Assembly: GCA_016935955.1 (NCBI GenBank)
Contig: JAFGPY010000210.1
Span: forward strand, 1 to 5,135
Reading direction: 5' to 3'
Source: Planctomycetota bacterium
GTDB lineage: Bacteria; Planctomycetota; Phycisphaerae; FEN-1346; JAACEH01
Length of the DNA: 5,135 nucleotides
In this document: positions 4,576-5,135 of the stretch, piece after piece
How the letters are laid out: each line of letters starts with the position of its first letter
How positions within the stretch are numbered: position 1 is the stretch's first letter
Translations under genes and position numbers: made by a program
The notes under the pieces: model-generated
The model's input: only the letters and a program-made list of their open reading frames with translations
What the model was told of the DNA's origin: nothing
Database searches by the model: none

Positions 4576-5135
4576 ATGGAACCAGAGAATAGCGATGCGC
4601 CAACTGAAGCGACGGACACGGCCGCGGGGCAATCGGCCAGGACAGAGACGCTGTCTGCCGGCGCCGCCAATGCGGGGAACGACACCCTGCTGTTGATGCC
4701 GTTACGCAATCTGGTGATCTTCCCCGGCATGGTCCAGACACTGGCCGTCGGTCGGCCCAGGAGCCTGGCCCTGACGCAGCAAGCGGCGCTGTCGACCGAC
4801 AAGATGTTCGTCGTCTCGGCCCAGAAGGATACCGAGGAGGAAGACCCGGCCTTCGAGAGCATCTATCACGTGGGCTGCACGGTCCGTATCCTCAAGCTGA
4901 TCAAGATGCCCGACGGCACGCAGACCACGGTGGTGCAGGGCATCTCGCGCGTGCGAATCAGCGAGGTGCTTCACAGCGACCCCTACTTCGCCGTCAAGTA
5001 CACCCCGCTTCAAGACGTGATCGAGCCCGGCAAGCAGCTTGATGCCCTGGTGCTCTCGGCGCGGCAACTAGTCGGCCGCCTGGCCGAACTGTCGACCCAG
5101 GTGCCCGACGAAGCGACCATCGTGGCCAACAACCT
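4576..5135 (+). CDS. lon: Lon ATP-dependent protease, N-terminal part (partial, 3' end outside window)
   Basis: The first 186 codons are visible, with no stop before the window edge. Lon is a cytoplasmic AAA+ serine protease that degrades misfolded and regulatory proteins. What can be seen is the N-terminal substrate-recognition (LAN/PUA-like) domain: LLLMPLRNLVIFPGM (38-52), VGRPRSL (58-64), VSAQKD (80-85), YHVGCTVRILKLIKMPDGT (97-115), VQGISRVRI (120-128) and DPYFAV (135-140). This order matches the E. coli Lon N-terminus. The ATPase and Ser-Lys protease domains lie beyond the edge, so intactness cannot be judged. The start at 4576 has only a weak AGGA (4566-4569). About 36 Ala/Thr/Glu-rich, probably disordered residues precede the conserved domain, longer than in E. 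coli. The 14-nt gap to the sHSP gene ahead suggests one transcript. Confidence 0.95.
   Translation, partial: MEPENSDAPTEATDTAAGQSARTETLSAGAANAGNDTLLLMPLRNLVIFPGMVQTLAVGRPRSLALTQQAALSTDKMFVVSAQKDTEEEDPAFESIYHVGCTVRILKLIKMPDGTQTTVVQGISRVRISEVLHSDPYFAVKYTPLQDVIEPGKQLDALVLSARQLVGRLAELSTQVPDEATIVANN

Overview
The window is GC-rich, densely coding bacterial DNA. It holds the 3' end of a flagellar motor gene (fliM), a complete tRNA-modification gene on the minus strand (mnmG), four different small heat-shock protein (Hsp20/alpha-crystallin) genes, and the start of the ATP-dependent protease gene lon. Flagellar genes, high GC, canonical GGAGG ribosome sites, several sHSPs and an Hsp20 gene directly before lon would fit an uncultured planctomycete (Phycisphaerae-like). 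That placement is an impression from gene content and protein style, not a demonstrated assignment.

Layout: (1) 1-189, last 62 codons of fliM, plus strand. (2) 190-478, the intergenic region between the convergent fliM and mnmG. It holds a 9-bp hairpin after fliM and then a pair of about 82-bp elements in inverted orientation, each with three GC-rich hairpins (260-453). (3) 479-2299, mnmG on the minus strand, 606 aa. A perfect TATAAT box lies so close to its start codon that the mRNA may be leaderless. (4) 2300-2579, a divergent control region. Two near-identical palindromes (GCTGCCA-N3-TGGCAGC) sit 40 bp apart, the second against an extended -10 promoter reading toward the heat-shock genes. 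The roughly 130-nt leader that follows can pair with the first start codon. (5) 2580-3969, a three-gene sHSP operon with strong ribosome sites; the middle protein lacks the usual N-terminal arm. (6) 3970-4150, a 14-bp hairpin and a separate sigma70-type promoter (TTGAAC-N17-TATACT with TGC). (7) 4151-5135, a fourth, divergent sHSP that lacks the C-terminal I-x-I tail, followed 14 nt later by lon, cut by the window edge.

Taken together, 2300-5135 is a protein quality-control island. An sHSP set with differing N- and C-terminal ends would hold unfolded proteins, and Lon would degrade damaged ones. The two transcription units appear to be controlled differently: the first has paired operators and possibly an RNA structure at its start codon, while the second has a plain promoter with no visible copy of that operator. 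The regulatory region 2371-2585 is the part most likely to hold something not yet described. No mobile element, CRISPR array, tRNA or rRNA was seen.
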